Positions 25,466-38,209 of a stretch of 64,000 nt of DNA are shown here, piece after piece. How positions within the stretch are numbered: the stretch's first letter is position 1; the number at the start of each line of letters is the position of its first letter. The position numbers and the translations under genes are program-made. Under the pieces are notes generated by a model. It was not told the DNA's origin. It saw nothing but the letters and a program-made list of their open reading frames with translations, and did no database searches. This stretch comes from Viola odorata (taxonomy: Eukaryota; Streptophyta; Magnoliopsida; Malpighiales; Violaceae). The stretch lies in NCBI GenBank assembly GCA_963691705.1, contig OY829541.1:18160564-18224563 (forward strand). The letters run 5' to 3'.

Positions 25466-27770
25466 TTCTAAACCATGCCCAAACGGCATGTCAATTTTAT
25501 AATTTCAATTTCTAAACCATGCCAAATCGGCATGTCAAATTTCAATTTCTAATCCATGCCCAAACTGCATGTCAATTTCATAATTTCAATTTCTAAACCA
25601 TGCCCAACGGCATGTCAGCTTTCAATTTCAATTTCAATTTCTAGACCATGCCCAACGGCATGTCAAATTTCAATTTCAACTTCTAGACCATGCCCAACGG
25701 CATGTCACACTCCAATTTCTAATCCATGCCCAAACGACATGTCAATTTCATAATTTCAATTTCTAAGCCATGCCCAACGGCATGTCAACTTTCAATTTCA
25801 ATTTCAATTTCTAGACCAAGCCCAACGGCATGTCAAATTTCAATCACAATTTCTAGACCATGCCCAACGGCATGTCAAATTTTAATTTCAATTTCTAGAC
25901 CTTGCCCAACGTCATGTCACACTCCAATTTCTAATCCATGCCCAAACGGCATGTCAATTTTATAATTTCAATTTCTAAACCATGCCCAATCGGCATGTCA
26001 AATTTCAATTTCTAATCCATGCCCAAACGGCATGTCAATTTCATAATTTCAATTTCTAAACCATGCCCAACGGCATGTCAACTTTCCATTTCTATTTCAA
26101 TTTCTAGACCAAGCCCAACGGCAAGTCAAATTTCAATTTCAATTTCTAGACCATGCCCAACGGCATGTCACATTCCAATTTCTAAACCATGCCCAAACGG
26201 CATGTCAATTTTATAATTTCAATTTCTAAACCATGCCCAATCGGCATGTCAAATTTCAATTTCAAATCCATGCCCAAACTGTATGTCAATTTCATAATTT
26301 CAATTTCTAAACCATGCCCAAGGGCATGTCAACTTTCAATTTCAATTTCAATTTCTAGACCATGCCCAACGGCATGTCAAATTTCAATTTCAACTTCTAG
26401 ACCATGCCCAACGGCATGTCACACTCCAATTTCTAATCCATGCGCAAACGACATGTCAATTTTATAATTTCAATTTCTAAACCATGCCCAATAGGCATGT
26501 CAAATTTTAATTTCTAATCCATGCCCAAACGGCATGTCAATTTCATAATTTCAATTTCTAAACCATGCCCAACGGCATGTCAACTTTCAATTTCAATTTC
26601 AATTTCTAGACCAAGCCCAACGGCATGTCAAATTTCAATCACAATTTCTAGACCATGCCCAACGGCATGTCAAATTTTAATTTCAATTTCTAGACCATGC
26701 CCAACGTCATGTCACACTCCAATTTCTAATCCATGCCCAAACGGCATGTCAATTTTATAATTTCAATTTCTAAACCATGCCCAATCGGCATGTCAAATTT
26801 CAATTTCTAATCCATGCCCAAACGGCATGTCAATTTCATAATTTCAATTTCTAAACAATGCCCAACGGCATGTCAACTTTCAATTTCAATTTCAATTTCT
26901 AGACCAAGCCCAACGGCATGTCAAATTTCAATTTCAATTTCTAGACCATGCCCAACGGCATGTCACATTCCAATTTCTAAACCATGCCCAAACGGCATGT
27001 CAATTTTATAATTTCAATTTCTAAACCATGCCAAATCGGCATGTCAAATTTCAATTTCTAATCCATGCCCAAACTGCATGTCAATTTCATAATTTCAATT
27101 TCTAAACCATGCCCAACGGCATGTCAACTTTCAATTTCTAGACCATGCCCAACGGCATGTCAAATTTCAATTTCAACTTCTAGACCATGCCCAACGGCAT
27201 GTCACACTCCAATTTCTAATCCATGCCCAAACGGCCTGTCAATTTCATAATTTCAATTTCTAAGCCATGCCCAACGGCATGTCAACTTTCAATTTCAATT
27301 TCTAGACCATGCCCAATCGGCATGTCGAATTTCATAACTTCAATTTCTATACCATGCCCAACGGCATGTCAAATTTCAATTTCAATTTCTAGACTATGCC
27401 CAACGGCATGTCAAATTTTAATTTCAATTTCTAGACCATGCCCAACGGCATATCACACTCCAATTTCTAATCCATGCCCCAACGGCATGTCAATTTTATA
27501 ATTTCAATTTCTAAACCATGCCCAATCGGCATGTCAAATTTCAATTTCTAATCCATGCCCAAACGGCATGTCAATTTCATAATTTCAATTTCTAAACCAT
27601 GCCCAACGGCATGTCAACTTTCCATTTCTATTTCAATTTCTAGACCAAGCCCAACGGCAAGTCAAATTTCAATTTCAATTTCTAGACCATGCCCAACGGC
27701 ATGTCACATTCCAATTTCTAAACCATGCCCAAACGGCATGTCAATTTTATAATTTCAATTTCTAAACCAT
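23160..27770 (+). repeat. 2,250-bp tandem duplication
   Basis: About 23,160-25,520 recurs at about 25,410-27,770. Starts at 23306, 23476, 23769, 23939, 24271, 24564, 24815, 24973 and 25305 all shift by 2,250. The junction lies between the GGCAAGTC marker at about 25,407 and the alpha word at 25,556. It duplicates the second half of the 3,759-bp structure, so it is younger. Confidence 0.82.
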
Positions 27771-30106
27771 GCCCAATCGGCATGTCAAATTTCAATTTCA
27801 AATCCATGCCCAAACTGTATGTCAATTTCATAATTTCAATTTCTAAACCATGCCCAAGGGCATGTCAACTTTCAATTTCAATTTCAATTTCTAGACCATG
27901 CCCAACGGCATGTCAAATTTCAATTTCAACTTCTAGACCATGCCCAACGGCATGTCACACTCCAATATCTAATCCATGCCCAAACGGCATGTCAATTTTA
28001 TAATTTCAATTTCTAAACCATGCCCAATCGGCATGTCAAATTTCAATTTCTAATCCATGCACAAACGGCATGTCAATTTCATAATTTCAATTTCTAAACC
28101 ATGCCCAGCGGCATGTCAACTTTCAATTTCAATTTCAATTTCTAGACCAAGCCCAACGGCATGTCAAATTTCAATTTCAATTTCTAGACCATGCCCAACG
28201 GCATGTCACATTCCAATTTCTAAACCATGCCCAAACGGCATGTCAATTTTATAATTTCAATTTCTAAACCATGCCAAATCGGCATGTCAAATTTCAATTT
28301 CTAATCCATGCCCAAACTGCATGTCAATTTCATAATTTCAATTTCTAAACCATGCCCAACGGCATGTCAACTTTCAATTTCAATTTCAATTTCTAGACCA
28401 TGCCCAACGGCATGTCAAATTTCAATTTCAACTTCTAGACCATGCCCAACGACATGTCACACTCCAATTTCTAATCCATGCCCAAACGACATGTCAATTT
28501 CATAATTTCAATTTCTAAGCCATGCCCAACGGCATGTCAACTTTCAATTTCAATTTCTAGACCATGCCCAATCGGCATGTCGAATTTCATAACTTCAATT
28601 TCTAAACCATGCCCAACGGCAGGTCAAATTTCAATTTCAATTTCTAGACCATGCCCAACGGCATGTCAAATTTTAATTTCAATTTCTAGACCATGCCCAA
28701 CGCCATGTCACACTCCAATTTCTAATCCATGCCCAAACGGCATGTCAATTTTATAATTTCAATTTCTAAGCCATGCCCAACGGCATGTCAACTTTCAATT
28801 TCAATTTCTAGACCATGCCCAATCGGCATGTCGAATTTCATAATTTCAATTTCTAAACCATGCCCAACGGCATGTCAAATTTCAATTTCAATTTCTAGAC
28901 CATGCCCAACGGCATGTCAAATTTCAATTTCAACTTCTAGACCATGCCCAACGGCATGTGACAATCCAATTTCTAATCCATGCCCAAACGGCATGTCAAT
29001 TTTATAATTTCAATTTCTAAACCATGCCCAATCGGCATGTGAAATTTCAATTTCTAATCCATGCCCAAACGGCATGTCAATTTCATAATTTCAATTTCTA
29101 AACCATGCCCAACGGCATGTCAACTTTCCATTTCTATTTCAATTTCTAGACCAAGCCCAACGGCAAGTCAAATTTCAATTTCAATTTCTAGACCATGCCC
29201 AACGGCATGTCACATTCCAATTTCTAAACGATGCCCAAACAGCATGTCAATTTTATAATTTCAATTTCTAAACCATGCCCAATCGGCATGTCAAATTTCA
29301 ATTTCAAATCCATGCCCAAACTGTATGTCAATTTCATAATTTCAATTTCTAAACCATGCCCAAGGGCATGTCAACTGTCAATTTCAATTTCAATTTCTAG
29401 ACCATGCCCAACGGCATGTCAAATTTCAATTTCAACTTCTAGACCATGCCCAACGGCATGTCACACTCCAATATCTAATCCATGCCCAAACGACATGTCA
29501 ATTTCATAATTTCAATTTCTAAGCCATGCCCAACGGCATGTCAACTTTCAATTTCAATTTCTAGACCATGCCCAATCGGCATGTCGAATTTCATAATTTC
29601 AATTTCTAAACCATGCCCAACGGCATGTCAAATTTCAATTTCAATTTCTAGACCATGCCCAACGGCATGTCAAATTTTAATTTCAATTTCTAGACCATGC
29701 CCAACGGCATGTCACACTCCAATTTCTAATCCATGCGCAAACGACATGTCAATTTTATAATTTCAATTTCTAAACCATGCCCAATAGGCATGTCAAATTT
29801 TAATTTCTAATCCATGCCCAAACGGCATGTCAATTTCATAATTTCAATTTCTAAACCATGCCCAACGGCATGTCAACTTTCAATTTCAATTTCAATTTCT
29901 AGACCAAGCCCAACGGCATGTCAAATTTCAATCACAATTTCTAGACCATGCCCAACGGCATGTCAAATTTTAATTTCAATTTCTAGACCTTGCCCAACGT
30001 CATGTCACACTCCAATTTCTAATCCATGCCCAAACGGCATGTCAATTTTATAATTTCAATTTCTAAACCATGCCCAATCGGCATGTCAAATTTCAATTTC
30101 TAATCC
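27771..30106 (+). repeat. Chimeric block built from two earlier strings
   Basis: The stretch 27,725-28,400 matches 21,716-22,391 (shift 6,009). About 28,510-29,970 matches about 17,700-19,160 (shift 10,811), sharing GGCAGGTC, GTGACAATCC, GTGAAATTTC and GCGCAAACGACATG. The joint lies in the alpha/gamma region around 28,310-28,510. This is a recombination product of non-adjacent parts of the array or the remnant of a larger duplication. Confidence 0.75.
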
Positions 30107-32164
30107 ATGCCCAAACGGCATGTCAATTTCATAATTTCAATTTCTAAACCATGCCCAACGGCATGTCAACTTTCCATTTCTATTTCAATTTCTAGACCAA
30201 GCCCAACGGCATGTCAAATTTCAATTTCAATTTCTAGACCATGCCCAACGGCATGTCACATTCCAATTTCTAAACCATGCCCAAACGGCATGTCAATTTT
30301 ATAATTTCAATTTCTAAACCATGCCAAATCGGCATGTCAAATTTCAATTTCAAATCCATGCCCAAACTGCATGTCAATTTCATAATTTCAATTTCTAAAC
30401 CATGCCCAACGGCATGTCAGCTTTCAATTTCAATTTCAATTTCTAGACCATGCCCAACGGCATGTCAAATTTCAATTTCAACTTCTAGACCATGCCCAAC
30501 GGCATGTCACACTCCAATTTCTAATCCATGCCCAAACGACATGTCAATTTCATAATTTCAATTTCTAAGCCATGCCCAACGGCATGTCAACTTTCAATTT
30601 CAATTTCAATTTCTAGACCAAGCCCAACGGCATGTCAAATTTCAATCACAATTTCTAGACCATGCCCAACGGCATGTCAAATTTTAATTTCAATTTCTAG
30701 ACCTTGCCCAACGTCATGTCACACTCCAATTTCTAATCCATGCCCAAACGGCATGTCAATTTTATAATTTCAATTTCTAAACCATGCCCAATCGGCATGT
30801 CAAATTTCAATTTCTAATCCATGCCCAAACGGCATGTCAATTTCATAATTTCAATTTCTAAACCATGCCCAACGGCATGTCAACTTTCCATTTCTATTTC
30901 AATTTCTAGACCAAGCCCAACGGCATGTCAAATTTCAATTTCAATTTCTAGACCATGCCCAACGGCATGTCACATTCCAATTTCTAAACCATGCCCAAAC
31001 GGCATGTCAATTTTATAATTTCAATTTCTAAACCATGCCAAATCGGCATGTCAAATTTCAATTTCAAATCCATGCCCAAACTGCATGTCAATTTCATAAT
31101 TTCAATTTCTAAACCATGCCCAACGGCATGTCAGCTTTCAATTTCAATTTCAATTTCTAGACCATGCCCAACGGCATGTCAACTTTCAATTTCAATTTCT
31201 AGACCATGCCCAACGGCATGTCACACTCCAATTTCTAATCCATGCCCAAACGACATGTCAATTTCATAATTTCAATTTCTAAGCCATGCCCAACGGCATG
31301 TCAACTTTCAATTTTAATTTCAATTTCTAGACCTTGCCCAACGTCATGTCACACTCCAATTTCTAATCCATGCCCAAACGGCATGTCAATTTTATAATTT
31401 CAATTTCTAAACCATGCCCAATCGGCATGTCAAATTTCAATTTCTAATCCATGCCCAAACGGCATGTCAATTTCATAATTTCAATTTCTAAACCATGCCC
31501 AACGGCATGTCAACTTTCCATTTCTATTTCAATTTCTAGACCAAGCCCAACGGCATGTCAAATTTCAATTTCAATTTCTAGACCATGCCCAACGGCATGT
31601 CACATTCCAATTTCTAAACCATGCCCAAACGGCATGTCAATTTTATAATTTCAATTTCTAAACCATGCCAAATCGGCATGTCAAATTTCAATTTCAAATC
31701 CATGCCCAAACTGCATGTCAATTTCATAATTTCAATTTCTAAACCATGCCCAACGGCATGTCAGCTTTCAATTTCAATTTCAATTTCTAGACCATGCCCA
31801 ACGGCATGTCAAATTTCAATTTCAACTTCTAGACCATGCCCAACGGCATGTCACACTCCAATTTCTAATCCATGCCCAAACGACATGTCAATTTCATAAT
31901 TTCAATTTCTAAGCCATGCCCAACGGCATGTCAACTTTCAATTTCAATTTCAATTTCTAGACCAAGCCCAACGGCATGTCAAATTTCAATCACAATTTCT
32001 AGACCATGCCCAACGGCATGTCAAATTTTAATTTCAATTTCTAGACCTTGCCCAACGTCATGTCACACTCCAATTTCTAATCCATGCCCAAACGGCATGT
32101 CAATTTTATAATTTCAATTTCTAAACCATGCCCAATCGGCATGTCAAATTTCAATTTCTAATCC
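30107..32164 (+). repeat. Three tandem copies of a 714-bp unit, middle one 84 bp shorter
   Basis: Unit starts are 30,107, 30,821 and 31,451; the third ends at 32,164. The middle copy is 630 bp because two 42-bp monomers are missing near 31,300-31,350, leaving monomers of 44-48-36-44-37. All three share TTTCCATTTCTATTTC, GTCAGCTTTC and GACCTTGCCCAACGTC. Loss of exactly two monomers points to exchange in register. Confidence 0.83.
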
Positions 32165-33088
32165 ATGCCCAAACGGCATGTCAATTTCATAATTTCAATT
32201 TCTAAACAATGCCCAACGGCATGTCAACTTTCAATTTCAATTTCAATTTCTAGACCAAGCCCAACGGCATGTCAAATTTCAATTTCAATTTCTAGACCAT
32301 GCCCAACGGCATGTCACATTCCAATTTCTAAACCATGCCCAAACGGCATGTCAATTTTATAATTTCAATTTCTAAACCATGCCAAATCGGCATGTCAAAT
32401 TTCAATTTCTAATCCATGCCCAAACTGCATGTCAATTTCATAATTTCAATTTCTAAACCATGCCCAACGGCATGTCAGCTTTCAATTTCAATTTCAATTT
32501 CTAGACCATGCCAAACGGCATGTCAAATTTCAATTTCAACTTCTAGACCATGCCCAACGGCATGTCACACTCCAATTTCTAATCCATGCCCAAACGACAT
32601 GTCAATTTCATAATTTCAATTTCTAAGCCATGCCCAACGGCATGTCAACTTTCAATTTCAATTTCTAGACCATGCCCAATCGGCATGTCGAATTTCATAA
32701 CTTCAATTTCTAAACCATGCCCAACGGCATGTCAAATTTCAATTTCAATTTCTAGACCATGCCCAACGGCATGTCAAATTTTAATTTCAATTTCTAGACC
32801 CTGCCCAACGGCATGTCACACTCCAATTTCTAATCCATGCCCAAACGGCATGTCAATTTTATAATTTCAATTTCTAAACCATGCCCAATCGGCATGTCAA
32901 ATTTCAATTTCTAATCCATGCACAAACGGCATGTCAATTTCATAATTTCAATTTCTAAACCATGCCCAACGGCATGTCAACTTTCAATTTCAATTTCAAT
33001 TTCTAGACCAAGCCCAACGGCATGTCAAATTTCAATTTCAATTTCTAGACCATGCCCAACGGCATGTCACATTCCAATTTCTAAACCA
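32165..33088 (+). repeat. Alpha/beta/gamma words at the end of the left domain
   Basis: An alpha+beta unit at 32165, an alpha at 32416 with GCCAAACGG, a gamma at 32586 with beta, then an alpha at 32918. The gamma has GACCCTGCCC near 32,798, also seen at +4,445. At 33,089 the first GCACAATCGG monomer appears, which I take as the start of the second domain. Confidence 0.75.
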
Positions 33089-34639
33089 TGCACAATCGGC
33101 ATGTCGAATTTCATAATTTCAATTTCTAAACCATGCCCAACGGCATGTCAAATTTCAATTTCAATTTCTAGACCATGCCCAACGGCATGTCAAATTTTAA
33201 TTTCAATTTCTAGACCATGCCCAACGGCATGTCACACTCCAATATCTAATCCATGCCCAAACGGCATGTCAATTTCATAATTTCAATTTCTAAGCCATGG
33301 CCAACGGCATGTCAACTTTCAATTTCAATTTCTAGACCATGCACAATCGGCATGTCGAATTTCAATTTCAACTTCTAGACCATGCCCAACGGCATGTCAA
33401 ATTTCAATTTCAATTTCTAGACCATGCACAATCGGCATGTCGAATTTCATAATTTCAATTTCTAAACCATGCCTAACGGCATGTCAAATTTCAATTTCAA
33501 TTTCAATTTCTAGACCAAGCCCAACGGCATGTCAAATGTCAATCACAATTTCTAGACCATGCCCAACGGCATGTCAAATTTTAATTTCAATTTCTAGACC
33601 ATGCCCAACGGCATGTCACACTCCAATTTCTAATCCATGCCCAAACGGCATGTCAATTTTATAATTTCAATTTCTAAACCATGCCCAATCGGCATGTCAA
33701 ATTTCAATTTCTAATCCATGCACAAACGGCATGTCAATTTCATAATTTCAATTTCTAAACCATGCCCAACGGCATGTCAACTTTCAATTTCAATTTCAAT
33801 TTCTAGACCAAGCCCAACGGCATGTCAAATTTCAATTTCAATTTCTAGACCATGCCCAACGGCATGTCACATTCCAATTTCTAAACCATGCCCAAACAGC
33901 ATGTCAATTTTAAAATTTCAATTTCTTAACCATGCCAAATCGGCATGTCAAATTTCAATTTCTAATCCATGCCCAAACTGCATGTCAATTTCATAATTTC
34001 AATTTCTAAACCATGCCCAACGGCATGTCAACTTTCAATTTCAATTTCAATTTCTAGACCATGCCCAACGGCATGTCAAATTTCAATTTCAACTTCTAGA
34101 CCATGCCCAACGGCATGTCACACTGCAATTTCTAATCCATGCCCAAACGGCATGTCAATTTCATAATTTCAATTTCTAAGCCATGCCCAACGGCATGTCA
34201 ACTTTCAATTTCAATTTTAGACCATGCCCAATCGGCATGTCGAATTTCATAACTTCAATTTCTAAACCATGCCCAATGGCATGTCAAATTTCAATTTCAA
34301 TTTCTAGACCAAGCCCAACGGCATGTCAAATTTCAATTTCAATTTCTAGACCATGCCCAACGGCATGTCACATTCCAATTTCTAAACCATGCCCAAACGG
34401 CATGTCAATTGTATAATTTCAATTTCTAAACCATGCCAAATCGGCATGTCAAATTTCAATTTCTAATCCATGCCCAAACTGCATGTCTATTTCATAATTT
34501 CAATTTGTAAACCATGCCCAAGGGCATGTCAACTTTCAATTTCAATTTCAATTTCTAGACCATGCCCAACGGCATGTCAAATTTCAATTTCAACTTCTAG
34601 ACCATGCCCAACGGCATGTCACACTCCAATATCTAATCC

Positions 34640-34933
34640 ATGCCCAAACGGCATGTCAATTTCATAATTTCAATTTCTAAGCCATGCCCAACGGCATGTC
34701 AACTTTCAATTTCAATTTCTAGACCATGCACAATCGGCATGTCGAATTTCAATTTCAACTTCTACACCATGCCCAACGGCATGTCAAATTTCAATTTCAA
34801 TTTCTAGACCATGCACAATCGGCATGTCGAATTTCATAATTTCAATTTCTAAACCATGCCCAACGGCATGTCAAATTTCAATTTCAACTTCTAGACCATG
34901 CCCAACGACATGTCACACTCCAATTTCTAATCC
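34640..34933 (+). repeat. Delta word, 294 bp, exemplar
   Basis: Seven monomers of 44-42-43-42-45-42-36. The 43- and 45-bp monomers open with GCACAATCGG, and the 43-bp one ends CTACACC. I saw this word only in the right half, for example near 39,085, 40,552, 42,019, 44,363, 45,830, 47,672, 49,139 and 51,776. Confidence 0.83.
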
Positions 34934-37900
34934 ATGCCCAAACGGCATGTCAATTTCATAATTTCAATTTCTAAGCCATGCCCAACGGCATGTCAACTTT
35001 CAATTTCAATTTCTAGACCATGCCCAATCGGCATGTCGAATTTCATAACTTCAATTTCTAAACCATGCCCAACGGCAGGTCAAATTTCAATTTCAATTTC
35101 TAGATCATGCCCAACGGCATGTCAAATTTTAATTTCAATTTCTAGACCTTGCCCAACGTCATGTCACACTCCAATTTCTAATCCATGCCCAAACGGCATG
35201 TCAATTTTATAATTTCAATTTCTAAACCATGCCCAATCGGCATGTCAAATTTCAATTTCTAATCCATGCCCAAACGGCATGTCAATTTCATAATTTCAAT
35301 TTCTAAACCATACCCAACGGCATGTCAACTTTCCATTTCTATTTCAATTTCTAGACCAAGCCCAACGGCATGTCAAATTTCAATTTCAATTTCTAGACCA
35401 TGCCCAACGGCATGTCACATTCCAATTTCTAAACCATGCCCAAACGGCATGTCAATTTTATAATTTCAATTTCTAAACCATGCCAAATCGGCATGTCAAA
35501 TTTCAATTTCAAATCCATGCCCAAACTGCATGTCAATTTCATAATTTCAATTTCTAAACCATGCCCAACGGCATGTCAGCTTTCAATTTCAATTTCAATT
35601 TCTAGACCATGCCCAACGGCATGTCAACTTTCAATTTCAATTTCTAGACCATGCCCAACGGCATGTCACACTCCAATTTCTAATCCATGCCCAAACGACA
35701 TGTCAATTTCATAATTTCAATTTCTAAGCCATGCCCAACGGCATGTCAACTTTCAATTTTAATTTCAATTTCTAGACCTTGCCCAACGTCATGTCACACT
35801 CCAATTTCTAATCCATGCCCAAACGGCATGTCAATTTTATAATTTCAATTTCTAAACCATGCCCAATCGGCATGTCAAATTTCAATTTCTAATCCATGCC
35901 CAAACGGCATGTCAATTTCATAATTTCAATTTCTAAACCATGCCCAACGGCATGTCAACTTTCCATTTCTATTTCAATTTCTAGACCAAGCCCAACGGCA
36001 TGTCAAATTTCAATTTCAATTTCTAGACCATGCCCAACGGCATGTCACATTCCAATTTCTAAACCATGCCCAAACGGCATGTCAATTTTATAATTTCAAT
36101 TTCTAAACCATGCCAAATCGGCATGTCAAATTTCAATTTCAAATCCATGCCCAAACTGCATGTCAATTTCATAATTTCAATTTCTAAACCATGCCCAACG
36201 GCATGTCAGCTTTCAATTTCAATTTCAATTTCTAGACCATGCCCAACGGCATGTCAAATTTCAATTTCAACTTCTAGACCATGCCCAACGGCATGTCACA
36301 CTCCAATTTCTAATCCATGCCCAAACGACATGTCAATTTCATAATTTCAATTTCTAAGCCATGCCCAACGGCATGTCAACTTTCAATTTCAATTTCAATT
36401 TCTAGACCAAGCCCAACGGCATGTCAAATTTCAATCACAATTTCTAGACCATGCCCAACGGCATGTCAAATTTTAATTTCAATTTCTAGACCTTGCCCAA
36501 CGTCATGTCACACTCCAATTTCTAATCCATGCCCAAACGGCATGTCAATTTTATAATTTCAATTTCTAAACCATGCCCAATCGGCATGTCAAATTTCAAT
36601 TTCTAATCCATGCCCAAACGGCATGTCAATTTCATAATTTCAATTTCTAAACAATGCCCAACGGCATGTCAACTTTCAATTTCAATTTCAATTTCTAGAC
36701 CAAGCCCAACGGCATGTCAAATTTCAATTTCAATTTCTAGACCATGCCCAACGGCATGTCACATTCCAATTTCTAAACCATGCCCAAACGGCATGTCAAT
36801 TTTATAATTTCAATTTCTAAACCATGCCAAATCGGCATGTCAAATTTCAATTTCTAATCCATGCCCAAACTGCATGTCAATTTCATAATTTCAATTTCTA
36901 AACCATGCCCAACGGCATGTCAGCTTTCAATTTCAATTTCAATTTCTAGACCATGCCAAACGGCATGTCAAATTTCAATTTCAACTTCTAGACCATGCCC
37001 AACGGCATGTCACACTCCAATTTCTAATCCATGCCCAAACGACATGTCAATTTCATAATTTCAATTTCTAAGCCATGCCCAACGGCATGTCAACTTTCAA
37101 TTTCAATTTCTAGACCATGCCCAATCGGCATGTCGAATTTCATAACTTCAATTTCTAAACCATGCCCAACGGCATGTCAAATTTCAATTTCAATTTCTAG
37201 ACCATGCCCAACGGCATGTCAAATTTTAATTTCAATTTCTAGACCCTGCCCAACGGCATGTCACACTCCAATTTCTAATCCATGCCCAAACGGCATGTCA
37301 ATTTTATAATTTCAATTTCTAAACCATGCCCAATCGGCATGTCAAATTTCAATTTCTAATCCATGCACAAACGGCATGTCAATTTCATAATTTCAATTTC
37401 TAAACCATGCCCAACGGCATGTCAACTTTCAATTTCAATTTCAATTTCTAGACCAAGCCCAACGGCATGTCAAATTTCAATTTCAATTTCTAGACCATGC
37501 CCAACGGCATGTCACATTCCAATTTCTAAACCATGCACAATCGGCATGTCGAATTTCATAATTTCAATTTCTAAACCATGCCCAACGGCATGTCAAATTT
37601 CAATTTCAATTTCTAGACCATGCCCAACGGCATGTCAAATTTTAATTTCAATTTCTAGACCATGCCCAACGGCATGTCACACTCCAATATCTAATCCATG
37701 CCCAAACGGCATGTCAATTTCATAATTTCAATTTCTAAGCCATGGCCAACGGCATGTCAACTTTCAATTTCAATTTCTAGACCATGCACAATCGGCATGT
37801 CGAATTTCAATTTCAACTTCTAGACCATGCCCAACGGCATGTCAAATTTCAATTTCAATTTCTAGACCATGCACAATCGGCATGTCGAATTTCATAATTT

Positions 37901-38209
37901 CAATTTCTAAACCATGCCTAACGGCATGTCAAATTTCAATTTCAATTTCAATTTCTAGACCAAGCCCAACGGCATGTCAAATGTCAATCACAATTTCTAG
38001 ACCATGCCCAACGGCATGTCAAATTTTAATTTCAATTTCTAGACCATGCCCAACGGCATGTCACACTCCAATTTCTAATCCATGCCCAAACGGCATGTCA
38101 ATTTTATAATTTCAATTTCTAAACCATGCCCAATCGGCATGTCAAATTTCAATTTCTAATCCATGCACAAACGGCATGTCAATTTCATAATTTCAATTTC
38201 TAAACCATG

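Noticed and set aside
31170..31360. Possible foreign insertion where the 714-bp unit changes length
   Set aside because: The interval parses fully into satellite monomers (44-48-36-44-37); it is a loss of two monomers and nothing is inserted.
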